Shown piece after piece: positions 1 through 7,695 of a DNA stretch of 64,000 bases (positions are counted from its first letter, which is position 1; every line of letters starts with the position of its first letter). Origin of the DNA: Streptomyces xantholiticus. Its GTDB lineage: Bacteria > Actinomycetota > Actinomycetes > Streptomycetales > Streptomycetaceae. Under the pieces are notes generated by a model, which worked only from the letters and a program-made list of their open reading frames with translations, ran no database searches and was not told the origin of the DNA. The stretch spans positions 459,782 through 523,781 of the forward strand of contig NZ_BMWB01000002.1 of NCBI RefSeq assembly GCF_014651015.1. The letters run 5' to 3'. The position numbers were made by a program, and so were the translations under genes.

Positions 1-364
1 CGAGGACCACGTAGTCGGGGTCGTGGTCGGTGAGGATGTATCCGATGTCGTGCAGCGCCGTGGTGAGGCCGGCCTCGCCGATGACGTAGGCGGTGCCGCC
101 GGGCCGCTGGTCGTCGAGGAACTGGGCGGTGGCGAGCGCCGAGGTCCAGATGTTCTCCACAGGCACGTCGAGGCCCATGCGGGCGAGACGGGCGTGCAGG
201 TCGCGTGCCGTGTAGATGGAGTTGTTGGTGAGCACCAGGAACGGCCTCCCGGTCTGCCGCAGTTTCTTGATGAACGCGTCGGCGCCGGGAATCGGGACGC
301 CCTCGTGGATGAGGACGCCGTCCATGTCGGTGAGCCAGGATTCGATCGGCTTGCGTTCTGCCAT
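1..364 (-). CDS. HAD-IIA family hydrolase (NagD-like), partial at window edge
   Basis: Only the first 121 codons are in the window; the gene runs off the left edge. The N-terminus carries the HAD nucleophile motif DMDG (D13 and D15), followed by VLTNNS (motif II), as in the NagD/phosphoglycolate-phosphatase-like HAD-IIA sugar-phosphatase family. These are Mg-dependent cytoplasmic phosphatases; in this family the substrate cannot be read from the N-terminus. I chose the ATG at 364 because the HAD strand begins about ten residues later. The family is clear; the substrate is unknown. Confidence 0.88.
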   Translation of the reverse strand, partial: MAERKPIESWLTDMDGVLIHEGVPIPGADAFIKKLRQTGRPFLVLTNNSIYTARDLHARLARMGLDVPVENIWTSALATAQFLDDQRPGGTAYVIGEAGLTTALHDIGYILTDHDPDYVVL

Positions 365-721
365 CAGACGGACTCCTGCCGTACGGGTCATGCGTGCTGG
401 GCGCCGCGACTGCGCTGTGGCGACGCCCCACAGCCTAATCAGGATGCCTGCATCTCGACCCCGTCGATCACGCGGTACCCGTTGCCGGCCCGGGTGCGGT
501 GGAAGCGGAAGCTCGCACCGGCGGCACAGGCGGCACAGGCGAGAACGGTACGGCGGGAGACGCCGTCGATCGGCAGGGGGCTCCGCCGTCGGCGGCCGGC
601 GTGGTCGAGGGTCGGCGCACACGCCCAACGCCCCTGCCCCGCAGGGGCATTGGGGCGTACCCGTAATCTCACTGCCCGGCGCATGTTCGTCCACGGCCCG
701 GCCCCGGGTCGCCGTGACCGT
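365..721. other. Gene-free stretch between HAD gene and LAxTG gene
   Basis: I find no convincing gene. The minus strand holds an open frame (684 to 439) with a Tat-like SRRTVLACAACAAGA run, but only about 25 residues follow it and there is no domain, so I do not call it. The only structured element is the hairpin at 621-659. Confidence 0.5.
621..659 (-). terminator. Hairpin, probable terminator of LAxTG gene
   Basis: The arms around CGCCCCTGC-CCC-GCAGGGGC extend outward, with one small mismatch, to ACGCCC/GGGCGT. This is a long stable stem about 60 bp past the stop of the leftward gene at 722. There is no clear U-tract, which is usual in Streptomyces. Confidence 0.5.
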
Positions 722-1609
722 TCAGCGGTGACCGGCTCCCCACCGCAGGCGGCGGGCGACGAACACGAGGAGTCCGCTGCTCAACAGGATCACTGCGACG
801 CCGATGCCGACCCTGGCGAGCGAGTCGGAGCCCGTGGTGGCGAGCTGGTCGTGGGTGGGCGGCGACTTCTCGGCGGTCGTGGGTGCGGGCGCGGTCGGCG
901 GCACACCGGGGGAACGGGCGGGGGTGGGCTCCAAGGACCCTCCACCGTCCCGGTCGCCCTCCAGAACGGCGAAGCGGTAGTCGCCCGATTCCCCGACCCA
1001 GTCGCCGTCGTCCCCCTTGCGCTGGACGACGGCGGCATTGACGGTGACCTCGTTCGCGGCCGTACCGGCGGCGACGGAGAGCCGGGTCCGTACGGTGACC
1101 GTCTTGCCGGCCGGTACGACGAAACCCTGGAAGCCGTCGTCGAAGACGCCGACGAACTCGTCCTGCACGGTCCGCTCGAGGGTGACCGGGCGCCAGCGGT
1201 CCGCCTCCTGGTCGTGGAACTCCAGCGTGACGCGCTCCGCGGTGAGCGACCGGTCCCGGGCGGTGAGGACGAGCACGGGGTGGATCCGGTCGCAGCTCTC
1301 GCGGGTGCTGTTGGCCAGCTCCACCGACCAGGAATGGAAGCCGGAGCCCGCCCGGACGGTGGCGGGGCCGCCGCGGATCCTCGTCCTGATCGGGAAGTCG
1401 GGGTCGGTGGCCTTGCCACAGGTCGGGGCAGGCTCGGCGGGCCGGTCGTCCGACCGGGCCGCCGGGGGTGCGGCGGCCTGCGTGGAGGTGGCCGCTCGGA
1501 GCGGGACACCGGAGGTCACGGCGGCGGCCGTGGTCGCGGAACCGCTGATCAGCGCGGGCGCGATCAGTGACGCGGCGGCTGTGAGGGCGAGGGCATTGCG
1601 CGTTCGCAT
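722..1609 (-). CDS. LAxTG-anchored surface protein
   Basis: A 295-residue secreted protein. The N-terminus (MRTRNALALTAAASLIAPAL) is a Sec signal peptide. A beta-rich extracellular region follows, with charged EFHDQEADRWRPVT-type strands. Near the C-terminus comes a Pro/Thr-rich spacer, then LATTG, a hydrophobic segment (VGIGVAVILLSSGLLVFVA) and a basic RRLRWGAGHR tail. That is a complete sortase signal of the LAxTG type used by class E sortases; a class E sortase is encoded 7 kb away at 8843-9610. The start at 1609 leaves a normal signal peptide; the frame is open further upstream, but that part does not look coding. Ligand or function unknown. Confidence 0.85.
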   Translation of the reverse strand: MRTRNALALTAAASLIAPALISGSATTAAAVTSGVPLRAATSTQAAAPPAARSDDRPAEPAPTCGKATDPDFPIRTRIRGGPATVRAGSGFHSWSVELANSTRESCDRIHPVLVLTARDRSLTAERVTLEFHDQEADRWRPVTLERTVQDEFVGVFDDGFQGFVVPAGKTVTVRTRLSVAAGTAANEVTVNAAVVQRKGDDGDWVGESGDYRFAVLEGDRDGGGSLEPTPARSPGVPPTAPAPTTAEKSPPTHDQLATTGSDSLARVGIGVAVILLSSGLLVFVARRLRWGAGHR

Positions 1610-1739
1610 GAGAGGCCTTTGCTGGCTCGCGTACTGCCGGGATCGCCCCGGGACGGGTCCCGGGGCGATCCATGTGTGCCCGGCGGCCAGGTCGGCGCAC
1701 GGCACGGTACGGCCGTTCAGCGGCGCAACGCCCCTCCTG

Positions 1740-2930
1740 TCAGCGTATTTCGAGGCCCTCCTGATTGACCGTGGGACCGGCTGGGGAGCCACCGCCGGGC
1801 CTTGCGGTCCCGGCCGGGGCGACTGCGGGGGGCGCGAGGGCTTCCGACCGGCCGAACACCGGGGCGAGCACGAGCTGCGCGGCACCGTCGGCGACGGTGT
1901 GCTCACCGCCTTCGGCCGCGGCCACCGGGACCTGGTTGCGCGAGGCGAGCACCGCGCCCACTCCCCGTACGAACTCGTCCTCGGCGGCGGTGATGACACG
2001 GCCGCCGAGGAGGACCCGGTCGATGTCGAGCAGTTCGACGAGGTTGGTGGCACCGGTGCCGAGGATGCGGGCGGCGTCCGCCAGGTCGCCGCGGGCGACG
2101 GCGCGCAGGCAGAGCGCCTCGATGCAGCCGCGTTTGCCGCAGCTGCACTCGGGGCCGTCGAGCTGGATGACCTGGTGCCCGAACTCGCCGGCGCCGGTGC
2201 GTTCGCCCCGGTAGAGCGCGCCGCCGAGGACGAGACCGGCGCCGAGGCCCGTACCGAGGTGGAGGTAGGCGAAGGAGGTGCCGGGCCCGTGGAGGGCGAG
2301 GCCGAGGGCGGCGGCGTTGGTGTCCTTGTCGAGGACGGCGGGCAGCCCGAGGCGCGCGGAGAGCACGTCCCGCATCGGGAACCCGTCCCACTCGGGGAAG
2401 CCGGTGACGCGATGTGTCGTCCCGCCCGCGTGGTCGAGCGGCCCGGGCATGGCGATTCCGATGCCGAGCACCCGCAGTCCGCCCCCCACGGCCTCCGGAG
2501 CCGGCCCGGTCAGCAGGGTCGCGACCTCGGTCGCCGCTGTCGCCACGACCGCCTCCGTGCCGGCGCCCAGGTCGAGGGGGACGGTTCGGGTGTCGACGCG
2601 GCTGCCGGCGAGGTCGAGGAGGACCACCGTCAGCTCGTCCCGGTCCAGGTGGAGGCCGATGGCATGGCCCGCCGACGGCACCAGGCGCAGCACGGTGCGC
2701 GGCTTGCCTCCGGTCGACGCCCGGTGGCCGGCCTCCTCCACGAGGCCTTCCTCCCGTACCCGGGCGACAATCTTGCTGACGGCCTGCGGCGTGAGGCCGG
2801 CGGCTTCGGCCAGCTCGAGCCGGCTTATACCGCCCTCACCGGCCGTGCGCAGCAGATCGAGGACGAGCGCCGCATTGTGGCTGCGCAGCGCGGGCAGATT
2901 GGCTCCCACTCCCGCCATGCTCCTGTTCAC
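1740..2930 (-). CDS. ROK-family transcriptional regulator
   Basis: A 396-residue protein with an N-terminal MarR-type winged helix (about residues 15-75: LELAEAAGLTPQAVSKIVARV as recognition region) followed by a ROK actin-like sugar-binding domain. The ROK zinc motif is present as CSCGKRGC, so this is a regulator rather than a decayed kinase. Repressors of this kind respond to sugars. It is divergent from a Gfo/Idh/MocA oxidoreductase, with a strong dyad in the 55-bp gap, so it probably represses that operon and itself. An internal ATG (MAGVG) four codons in is an alternative start. Confidence 0.92.
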   Translation of the reverse strand: MNRSMAGVGANLPALRSHNAALVLDLLRTAGEGGISRLELAEAAGLTPQAVSKIVARVREEGLVEEAGHRASTGGKPRTVLRLVPSAGHAIGLHLDRDELTVVLLDLAGSRVDTRTVPLDLGAGTEAVVATAATEVATLLTGPAPEAVGGGLRVLGIGIAMPGPLDHAGGTTHRVTGFPEWDGFPMRDVLSARLGLPAVLDKDTNAAALGLALHGPGTSFAYLHLGTGLGAGLVLGGALYRGERTGAGEFGHQVIQLDGPECSCGKRGCIEALCLRAVARGDLADAARILGTGATNLVELLDIDRVLLGGRVITAAEDEFVRGVGAVLASRNQVPVAAAEGGEHTVADGAAQLVLAPVFGRSEALAPPAVAPAGTARPGGGSPAGPTVNQEGLEIR

Positions 2931-2953
2931 CCTTCCATTCTCACCCCCGCTTG

Positions 2954-2980
2954 CACTTTGGCAACACCGTTGCTTAAGTG
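2954..2980. promoter_or_regulatory. Operator dyad between ROK gene and oxidoreductase, over a leaderless promoter
   Basis: The 27-bp sequence is CACTT-TG-GCAAC-ACC-GTTGC-TT-AAGTG; 10 of 13 pairs are complementary about the centre at 2967. A rightward promoter can be read in the same bases: TTGCAC at 2951-2956, 17-bp spacer, TTAAGT at 2974-2979. That would start transcription at or next to the ATG at 2986, which has no Shine-Dalgarno sequence. The operator would then cover the promoter core. Binding by the adjacent ROK protein is inference. Confidence 0.7.
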
Positions 2981-2985
2981 GGCCT

Positions 2986-4077
2986 ATGACTGGTACCGGC
3001 TCTCCCCTACGCGTCGCCCTCGTCGGCTACGGCCTGGCGGGCTCCGTCTTCCACGCCCCGCTGATCGCCGCCACCGAAGGACTCGTCCTCGACACGGTCG
3101 TCACCTCCAGCCCGGAGCGGCAGGAGCAGGCACGCGCCGAGTTCCCCGAGGTCCGCCTCGAGATGTCCCCCGACCGCCTGTGGGCCCGGGCCGACGAACT
3201 CGACCTGGTCGTCATCGCCTCGCCGAACAAGACGCACGTCCCGCTCGCCCGCGCCGCCCTGGAGGCGGGTCTCGCGGTCGTCGTCGACAAGCCGATCGCC
3301 GGCACCGCCGTGGAGGCCCGCACGCTCGCCGCCATCGCCGCCGAGCGCTCGCTCGTGCTCTCCGTCTTCCAGAACCGCCGCTGGGACAACGACTTCCTGA
3401 CCCTGCGCAAGCTCATCGAGGACGGTGACCTCGGTGATGTGCAGCGCTTCGAGTCCCGCTTCGAGCGCTGGCGCCCGCAGCTCAAGGGCGGCTGGCGCGA
3501 GTCCGGCGACCCGCTGGAGATCGGCGGTCTGCTGTACGACCTGGGCAGCCATGTCGTCGACCAGGCGCTGACCCTCTTCGGCCCGGCCGTGCGCGTGTAC
3601 GCCGAGTCGGATGTGCGCCGCCCCGGCGCGCGGGCCGACGACGACACCTTCATCGCGATCACGCACGCGAACGGTGTCCGCTCGCATCTGTACGTCAGCG
3701 CCACCACCGCACAGCTCGGTCCGCGTTTGCGGGTTCTGGGCTCTGAGGGCGGGTACGTGAAGTACGGCCTGGACCCGCAGGAGGACGCCCTGCGCGCCGG
3801 CCGCCGCCCGAAGGACGGCGAGCCGTGGGGCGTGGAACCGGAGTCGATGTGGGGCCGGGTGGGTGCGGGAGAGTCGCCGCTGACCGGTGGGGGCGCTCCC
3901 GTGGAGACCGTGCCGGGCGACTACCCCGCGTACTACGCGGCGGTCGCCGCCGCGGTGCGTGAGAAGACCGCTCCGCCGGTCACCGCGGAGGAGGCGGCCG
4001 CAGCACTGGACGTGCTGGAGGCCGCCCGTCGCTCCGCCCGTGAAGGGATCACCGTCACCGTGGAGGTCAGCGCATGA
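2986..4077 (+). CDS. Gfo/Idh/MocA-family oxidoreductase
   Basis: A 363-residue NAD(P)-dependent oxidoreductase. The Rossmann motif is at the very N-terminus (VALVGYGLAGSVFHAPLI, residues 10-27) and the second half has the family's beta-sheet domain. The catalytic EKP of classical members is here DKP (VVDKPIAGTA), and GGLLYDLGSHVVDQAL supplies the usual D-x3-H motif. Substrates are usually sugars or inositols. The ATG at 2986 directly precedes the Rossmann strand. It overlaps the next gene by 4 bp (ATGA) and is divergent from a ROK regulator, which suggests sugar-responsive expression. Confidence 0.92.
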   Translation: MTGTGSPLRVALVGYGLAGSVFHAPLIAATEGLVLDTVVTSSPERQEQARAEFPEVRLEMSPDRLWARADELDLVVIASPNKTHVPLARAALEAGLAVVVDKPIAGTAVEARTLAAIAAERSLVLSVFQNRRWDNDFLTLRKLIEDGDLGDVQRFESRFERWRPQLKGGWRESGDPLEIGGLLYDLGSHVVDQALTLFGPAVRVYAESDVRRPGARADDDTFIAITHANGVRSHLYVSATTAQLGPRLRVLGSEGGYVKYGLDPQEDALRAGRRPKDGEPWGVEPESMWGRVGAGESPLTGGGAPVETVPGDYPAYYAAVAAAVREKTAPPVTAEEAAAALDVLEAARRSAREGITVTVEVSA

Positions 4078-4562
4078 ACATGGACACGATGAAGCCGGCC
4101 CCCCACCTCAGTGTCGACGAGATCGTCGAGCAGGAGCGCCGGCTCACGCTGCGCCGGTTCACGTATTCGGACGCATGGGCGCTCGGCAGCATGTTGGTGG
4201 AGATGGCGCATCTGCGCGAGGCACCGGTGGCCATCGACATCCGGCGCGGCGCCCAGCAGTTGTTCCACGCCGCGCTGCCCGGCTCCAGCGCCGACAACGA
4301 CGCGTGGATCGACCGCAAGCGACGGGTCGTCGAGCGGTACGGCGAGAGTTCGTACCTGGTCGGGGCGCGGCACCGCGCCAAGGGCACCACGTTCGAGGAA
4401 TCCTCGCGCCTGGACCCGGACCGGTACGCGGCGCACGGCGGGTCGTTCCCGATCACGCTCGCCGGAGCGGGCGTCGTCGGCTCGGTCACGGTCTCGGGCC
4501 TGCCTCAGGCGGAGGACCACGCGATGGTGGTCGAGGCGCTGGAGCGCTTCATCGCCACGTGA
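4074..4562 (+). CDS. UPF0303 / heme-degrading (HbpS-like) domain protein
   Basis: A 162-residue cytoplasmic protein of the DUF336-like fold used by HbpS and UPF0303 proteins (similar to yeast YBR137W). Typical features are the central RRGAQQLFHAALPG segment and the glycine-rich C-terminal strand SFPITLAGAGVVGSVTVSGLPQAEDHAMVV. Its start overlaps the stop of the oxidoreductase gene (ATGA), so the two are translationally coupled and probably act together. Heme handling is the label given to the family; in this sugar-oxidoreductase context the true role is uncertain. Confidence 0.8.
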   Translation: MNMDTMKPAPHLSVDEIVEQERRLTLRRFTYSDAWALGSMLVEMAHLREAPVAIDIRRGAQQLFHAALPGSSADNDAWIDRKRRVVERYGESSYLVGARHRAKGTTFEESSRLDPDRYAAHGGSFPITLAGAGVVGSVTVSGLPQAEDHAMVVEALERFIAT

Positions 4563-4586
4563 GCCGGCGACGTCGGCTGCGGGCAC

Positions 4587-4630
4587 GGGCTTGCGGTACG
4601 GCACGCTGTCGCGCGCCGTACCGCAAGCCC
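4587..4630. terminator. Perfect 16-bp inverted repeat, bidirectional terminator
   Basis: The arms GGGCTTGCGGTACGGC (4587-4602) and its exact complement (4615-4630) enclose a 12-nt loop. They lie 25 bp past the stop of the UPF0303 gene, and the next gene (4916) is convergent. Confidence 0.7.
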
Positions 4631-4915
4631 CGGCTTCTCGCCCGGTGTTGGCCCGGGCCGAGGGGCGTAGCCGGGCCCGGCCACACCGACTGCCCGACCG
4701 CCCGTCGGACGGCGCCGGAAGTGCTGCGCCGGTCGGTCACGCCACAGGGGCAGGCGGCCTGCAGCCCGCCGCGCCGCGGGCACCGCTCGGGCAGCCGCCA
4801 CTCCGCCCGCGGAGGTGCGACCCGAGCCCGCCCGCGCCGGTAGCCGTCACGCCACAGGCGGGCGGGCGCCCGGGGTGGCCGGCCGCCCTCCCGTGACTTC
4901 GCGTGCTCGCGCGCG
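4631..4915. other. Extremely GC-rich spacer between convergent genes
   Basis: There is no supported gene. The 13-mer GTCACGCCACAGG occurs twice about 110 bp apart (near 4737 and 4847), both within GC-rich palindromic sequence. The frames open through here lack domain-like composition. Confidence 0.4.
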
Positions 4916-5773
4916 CTACGCGTCCTTGAGCTCCTGGCGCTGGCGGCCAAGGCCGTCGATCTCGAGCTCGACCACGTCACCGGCGCGCAGGAACGGCTTC
5001 GGCTCGGGCTGCCCGAGCGCCACGCCCGCCGGTGTACCGGTGTTGATGATGTCGCCGGGGTGGAGGGTCATGAAGCGGCTGACGTACCGGACGACGTCGG
5101 CGACGGGGAAGATCTGGTCGGCGGTCGTGCCGTCCTGCTTGAGTTCGCCGTTGACCCAGAGCCTCAGTCCGAGGGCCTGCGGGTCCGGCACCTCGTCGGC
5201 CGTCACCAGCCACGGCCCGAGCGGGTTGAACGTCTCGCAGTTCTTGCCCTTGTCCCAGGTGCCGCCACGCTCGATCTGGAACTCCCGCTCCGACACGTCG
5301 TGTGCCACGGCGTACCCGGCGACGTACGACAGCGGATCCTCGTCGGGCTCGATGTAGCGGGCCGTACGTCCGACGACGACGGCGAGCTCGACCTCCCAGT
5401 CCGTCTTGCGGCTGCCGCGCGGCACGAGCACGGTGTCGTCGGGACCGACCACGGTGTCGGCTGCCTTGAGGAAGACGACCGGCTCGGCCGGGGTCTCGGC
5501 GCCGGTCTCCGCGGCGTGGTCGTGGTAGTTCAGCCCGATGCACACGACCTTCCCGATCCGGCCCACCGGCGGCCCGACACGGAGCCCGGTCGCGTCCAGC
5601 ACGGGCAGGTCGCCCGCGTCGGCCGCGGCCCTGAGCCGGCCGAGGGCGGCGGCGTCGGCGAACAGCGCGCCGTCGATGTCCGCGACGAGGGCGGACAGGT
5701 CGCGCAGCGTTCCGTCCTGGTCGAGCAGCGCGGGGCGTTCGGCGCCTGCCGTTCCGACACGCAGCAGCTTCAT
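4916..5773 (-). CDS. Fumarylacetoacetate hydrolase (FAH) family protein
   Basis: A 285-residue cytoplasmic enzyme with the FAH fold. GKVVCIGLNYHDHAAE is the family entry motif; E (in WEVELAVVVG) and D (in AGYAVAHDVSEREFQ) are metal ligands; LHPGDIINTGTPAGV is the C-terminal signature. Family members split carbon-carbon bonds in beta-diketones or hydrate/decarboxylate catechol-pathway acids. The N-terminal MKLLRVGTAGAERPALLDQDGTLRDLS is the usual start of actinobacterial FAH-like proteins and fixes the start at 5773. It is a single gene convergent with the upstream operon; the substrate is unknown. Confidence 0.92.
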   Translation of the reverse strand: MKLLRVGTAGAERPALLDQDGTLRDLSALVADIDGALFADAAALGRLRAAADAGDLPVLDATGLRVGPPVGRIGKVVCIGLNYHDHAAETGAETPAEPVVFLKAADTVVGPDDTVLVPRGSRKTDWEVELAVVVGRTARYIEPDEDPLSYVAGYAVAHDVSEREFQIERGGTWDKGKNCETFNPLGPWLVTADEVPDPQALGLRLWVNGELKQDGTTADQIFPVADVVRYVSRFMTLHPGDIINTGTPAGVALGQPEPKPFLRAGDVVELEIDGLGRQRQELKDA

Positions 5774-5959
5774 GGTCTTCTCTCCTCTGGTCGAGTACGA
5801 GCCCGGCCCGACAGGTGCGGCCATCGGAGGATCGGAGGATTGGCTGATCCTCCAAGACGTCCGACCACTCTGCAAGACCGTGTTCACAACCTGGACCCTT
5901 CGGGCCGGTAGCCGACGCGGTCCCTCGAGCGTCGCCGACCCCCGCGTAGGGTCCCCGTC

Positions 5960-6295
5960 ATGTCCGTCGCACGCTCCGCCGCCCTCTTCCTCGTCGCCGC
6001 GCTCTTCGAGATCGGCGGCGCGTGGCTGGTCTGGCAAGGACTGCGCGAGCACCGCGGTTGGATCTGGATCGGTGCGGGCGTCGTCGCGCTCGGCCTCTAC
6101 GGGGTGGTCGCCACCTTCCAGAGCGACGCCGACTTCGGCCGCATCCTCGCCGCGTACGGCGGTGTCTTCGTCGCCGGGTCCATCGCCTGGGGCATGGTCG
6201 CGGACGGCTACCGGCCCGACCGGTACGACATCACCGGCGCGCTGATCTGCCTCGCCGGGATGGCTGTCATCATGTACGCGCCCCGCGCCCGCTGA
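5960..6295 (+). CDS. YnfA family small membrane protein (UPF0060)
   Basis: A 111-residue protein with four membrane helices, close to the usual 105-110 for YnfA. The first helix has the family's [16 protein letters not shown] and the third and fourth carry [19 protein letters not shown] and [20 protein letters not shown]. YnfA proteins resemble SMR transporters in fold and are linked to efflux of cationic compounds in enterobacteria. The gene is alone and convergent with the YidC-like gene 13 bp further on. Confidence 0.92.
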   Translation: MSVARSAALFLVAALFEIGGAWLVWQGLREHRGWIWIGAGVVALGLYGVVATFQSDADFGRILAAYGGVFVAGSIAWGMVADGYRPDRYDITGALICLAGMAVIMYAPRAR

Positions 6296-6308
6296 GTTGC
6301 TCCCCGGC

Positions 6309-7040
6309 TCACATCAATGCCGTCGGCGGCACCGGAACGTCCCGGTAGAGGAACACCCGCTCGACCGCGGTCCAGGTGGTGGAGGTGACGACGTACAGCG
6401 CGGCGGCCAGCGGCACGACGGCGACGGTGGCGAGCGTGAGGAACGAGAGCAGCGGCATCACCTTCGTCATCGCCCCCATGCCCGGCAGCGGCTCGGCGGT
6501 CGCCGGCGCGGCGGCCATCTGCTGCTTGGTGCGCCGGTAGCCCGACGTCGCCACGGCGGCGACGACCGCGAAGAGGGCCAGGTAGACGAGTCCCGCGCCG
6601 CCGAACACCCCGCCGTGCGCGAGGGCGTCGGTCCAACGGTCACCGAGGGGCGCGTCGAGGAGCGAGTGGCCGAGGAGCCCGTTGGGCTCGCCACCGATCT
6701 CGGCGCTGGAGAACAGGTGGTACATCAGGAGGAACGCCGGCACCTGGAGCAGGCTCGGCAGGCAGCCGGCCATCGGGGACACCTTCTCCTTGGCGTACAG
6801 CTCCAACGTGGCCTTCCGCAGCCGCTCCGGATTACTGGCGTGCTTGGTGCGCAGTTCGGCGAGCTGGGGCGCCAGGCGGGTGCGGGACTTCTGCCCGCGG
6901 GCGGCGGCGCGGGAGAGGGGGTGGACCGCGAGTCGTACGAGCGCGGTGAAGACGACGATCGCGGCGGCAGTGGCGGACGCGGCGAACAGTGGCTGGAGCA
7001 GGTCGGCGAGCTGCTCGACCAGGGTGGCGAAAACGGACAT
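6309..7040 (-). CDS. YidC/Oxa1-family membrane protein insertase
   Basis: A 243-residue paralogue of YidC. The core has RLAVHPLSRAAARGQKSRTRLAPQLAELRTKHASNPERLRKAT (TM1 end and the coiled cytoplasmic loop), CLPSLLQVPAFLLMYHLF (TM2) and further helices. It lacks the long tail of the main YidC, so it is probably a second, specialised insertase. I take the start at 7040 (MSVFATLVEQ); the frame continues 15 residues upstream without any further signal. The small DUF6412 gene upstream is the usual neighbour in streptomycetes. Confidence 0.9.
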   Translation of the reverse strand: MSVFATLVEQLADLLQPLFAASATAAAIVVFTALVRLAVHPLSRAAARGQKSRTRLAPQLAELRTKHASNPERLRKATLELYAKEKVSPMAGCLPSLLQVPAFLLMYHLFSSAEIGGEPNGLLGHSLLDAPLGDRWTDALAHGGVFGGAGLVYLALFAVVAAVATSGYRRTKQQMAAAPATAEPLPGMGAMTKVMPLLSFLTLATVAVVPLAAALYVVTSTTWTAVERVFLYRDVPVPPTALM

Positions 7041-7142
7041 GGGTGAGCCCTCCGGGGGTCTCGTCGTGCCGGGAAAGGAAGACATGACGGCATGACGACC
7101 CGTTAAGGGCTGCGCGGAGTGCGCGTATCGGCGCCGGTGCGC

Positions 7143-7460
7143 CTACGGGGTCGTCAGGAGGGGACGACCGGGCGCTCGGGGCCGCCTGCGACCCCGGGCA
7201 TCGGGGTCGCGCTGCGGCAGGAAGGCGGTGCGTTCCTCGCGGTCCCGCAGGGCGGTGCGTACGCGGGTGCGTGGCACGGCGGGCGCGCAGCGCGCGCTGA
7301 TGACGGCGCAGACGATCAGTGCGGCACCGGCAGCGGCGGTGGCGGAGGCGGCGAGCGCGACGGCGGCGGAGATGCTGCTGCCGTCGACGAGGAGGATCTC
7401 GAGCAGGAGGAGGAACAGCAGCACGGCGGGGCGAAGCATGCGTGCCGTACGACCGGCCAT
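7143..7460 (-). CDS. DUF6412-domain membrane protein
   Basis: A 105-residue protein with two hydrophobic helices (AVLLFLLLLEILLVDG and AAVALAASATAAAGAALIVCAVI), then a soluble tail with TRVRTALRDREERTAFLPQRDPDARGRRRPRAPG, which is the conserved part of the family. It lies about 100 bp upstream of the YidC-like insertase on the same strand, so co-transcription is likely. The function is unknown; its constant association with YidC2 suggests an accessory role in membrane insertion. Confidence 0.85.
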   Translation of the reverse strand: MAGRTARMLRPAVLLFLLLLEILLVDGSSISAAVALAASATAAAGAALIVCAVISARCAPAVPRTRVRTALRDREERTAFLPQRDPDARGRRRPRAPGRPLLTTP

Positions 7461-7579
7461 GCGCCCCTCCCCTGTCAGCGATCTGCCATCTCGTCCTGCG
7501 GGACATCGAGTATACGAGCCGCACCGGCGCAGGGTTCCCGGTCCGCCGACGCAACTGTTTGAACGCTTGATTACACAGA

Positions 7580-7598
7580 ATCACGTTGCGATCACGTT
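7580..7598. promoter_or_regulatory. Direct repeats upstream of sugar-binding lipoprotein gene
   Basis: ATCACGTT occurs at 7580-7587 and again at 7591-7598, a period of 11 bp (one helical turn). An overlapping dyad GTTGCG...CGCAAC spans 7585-7609. TTGACG (7612-7617) follows as a possible -35. This is a plausible activator or repressor site about 100 bp before the start codon. Confidence 0.4.
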
Positions 7599-7695
7599 AG
7601 CGGCGCAACCCTTGACGCTTCCTGACCCGCAGAGTTGGCTTTCGGCCACCTTGGCCGCAAATGCTTCGGCCTGTCAGGGAGGTTGGATTCACCCA

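Noticed and set aside
439..684. Open frame with a Tat-like start (SRRTVLACAACAAGA) on the minus strand
   Set aside because: The twin-arginine motif is followed by only about 25 residues and a stop, with no domain and no ribosome-binding site.
4549..4980. Open frame through the GC-rich spacer after the UPF0303 gene
   Set aside because: It is rich in Arg/Pro/Ala as any frame in GC-rich noncoding DNA and overlaps hairpins and two real gene ends.
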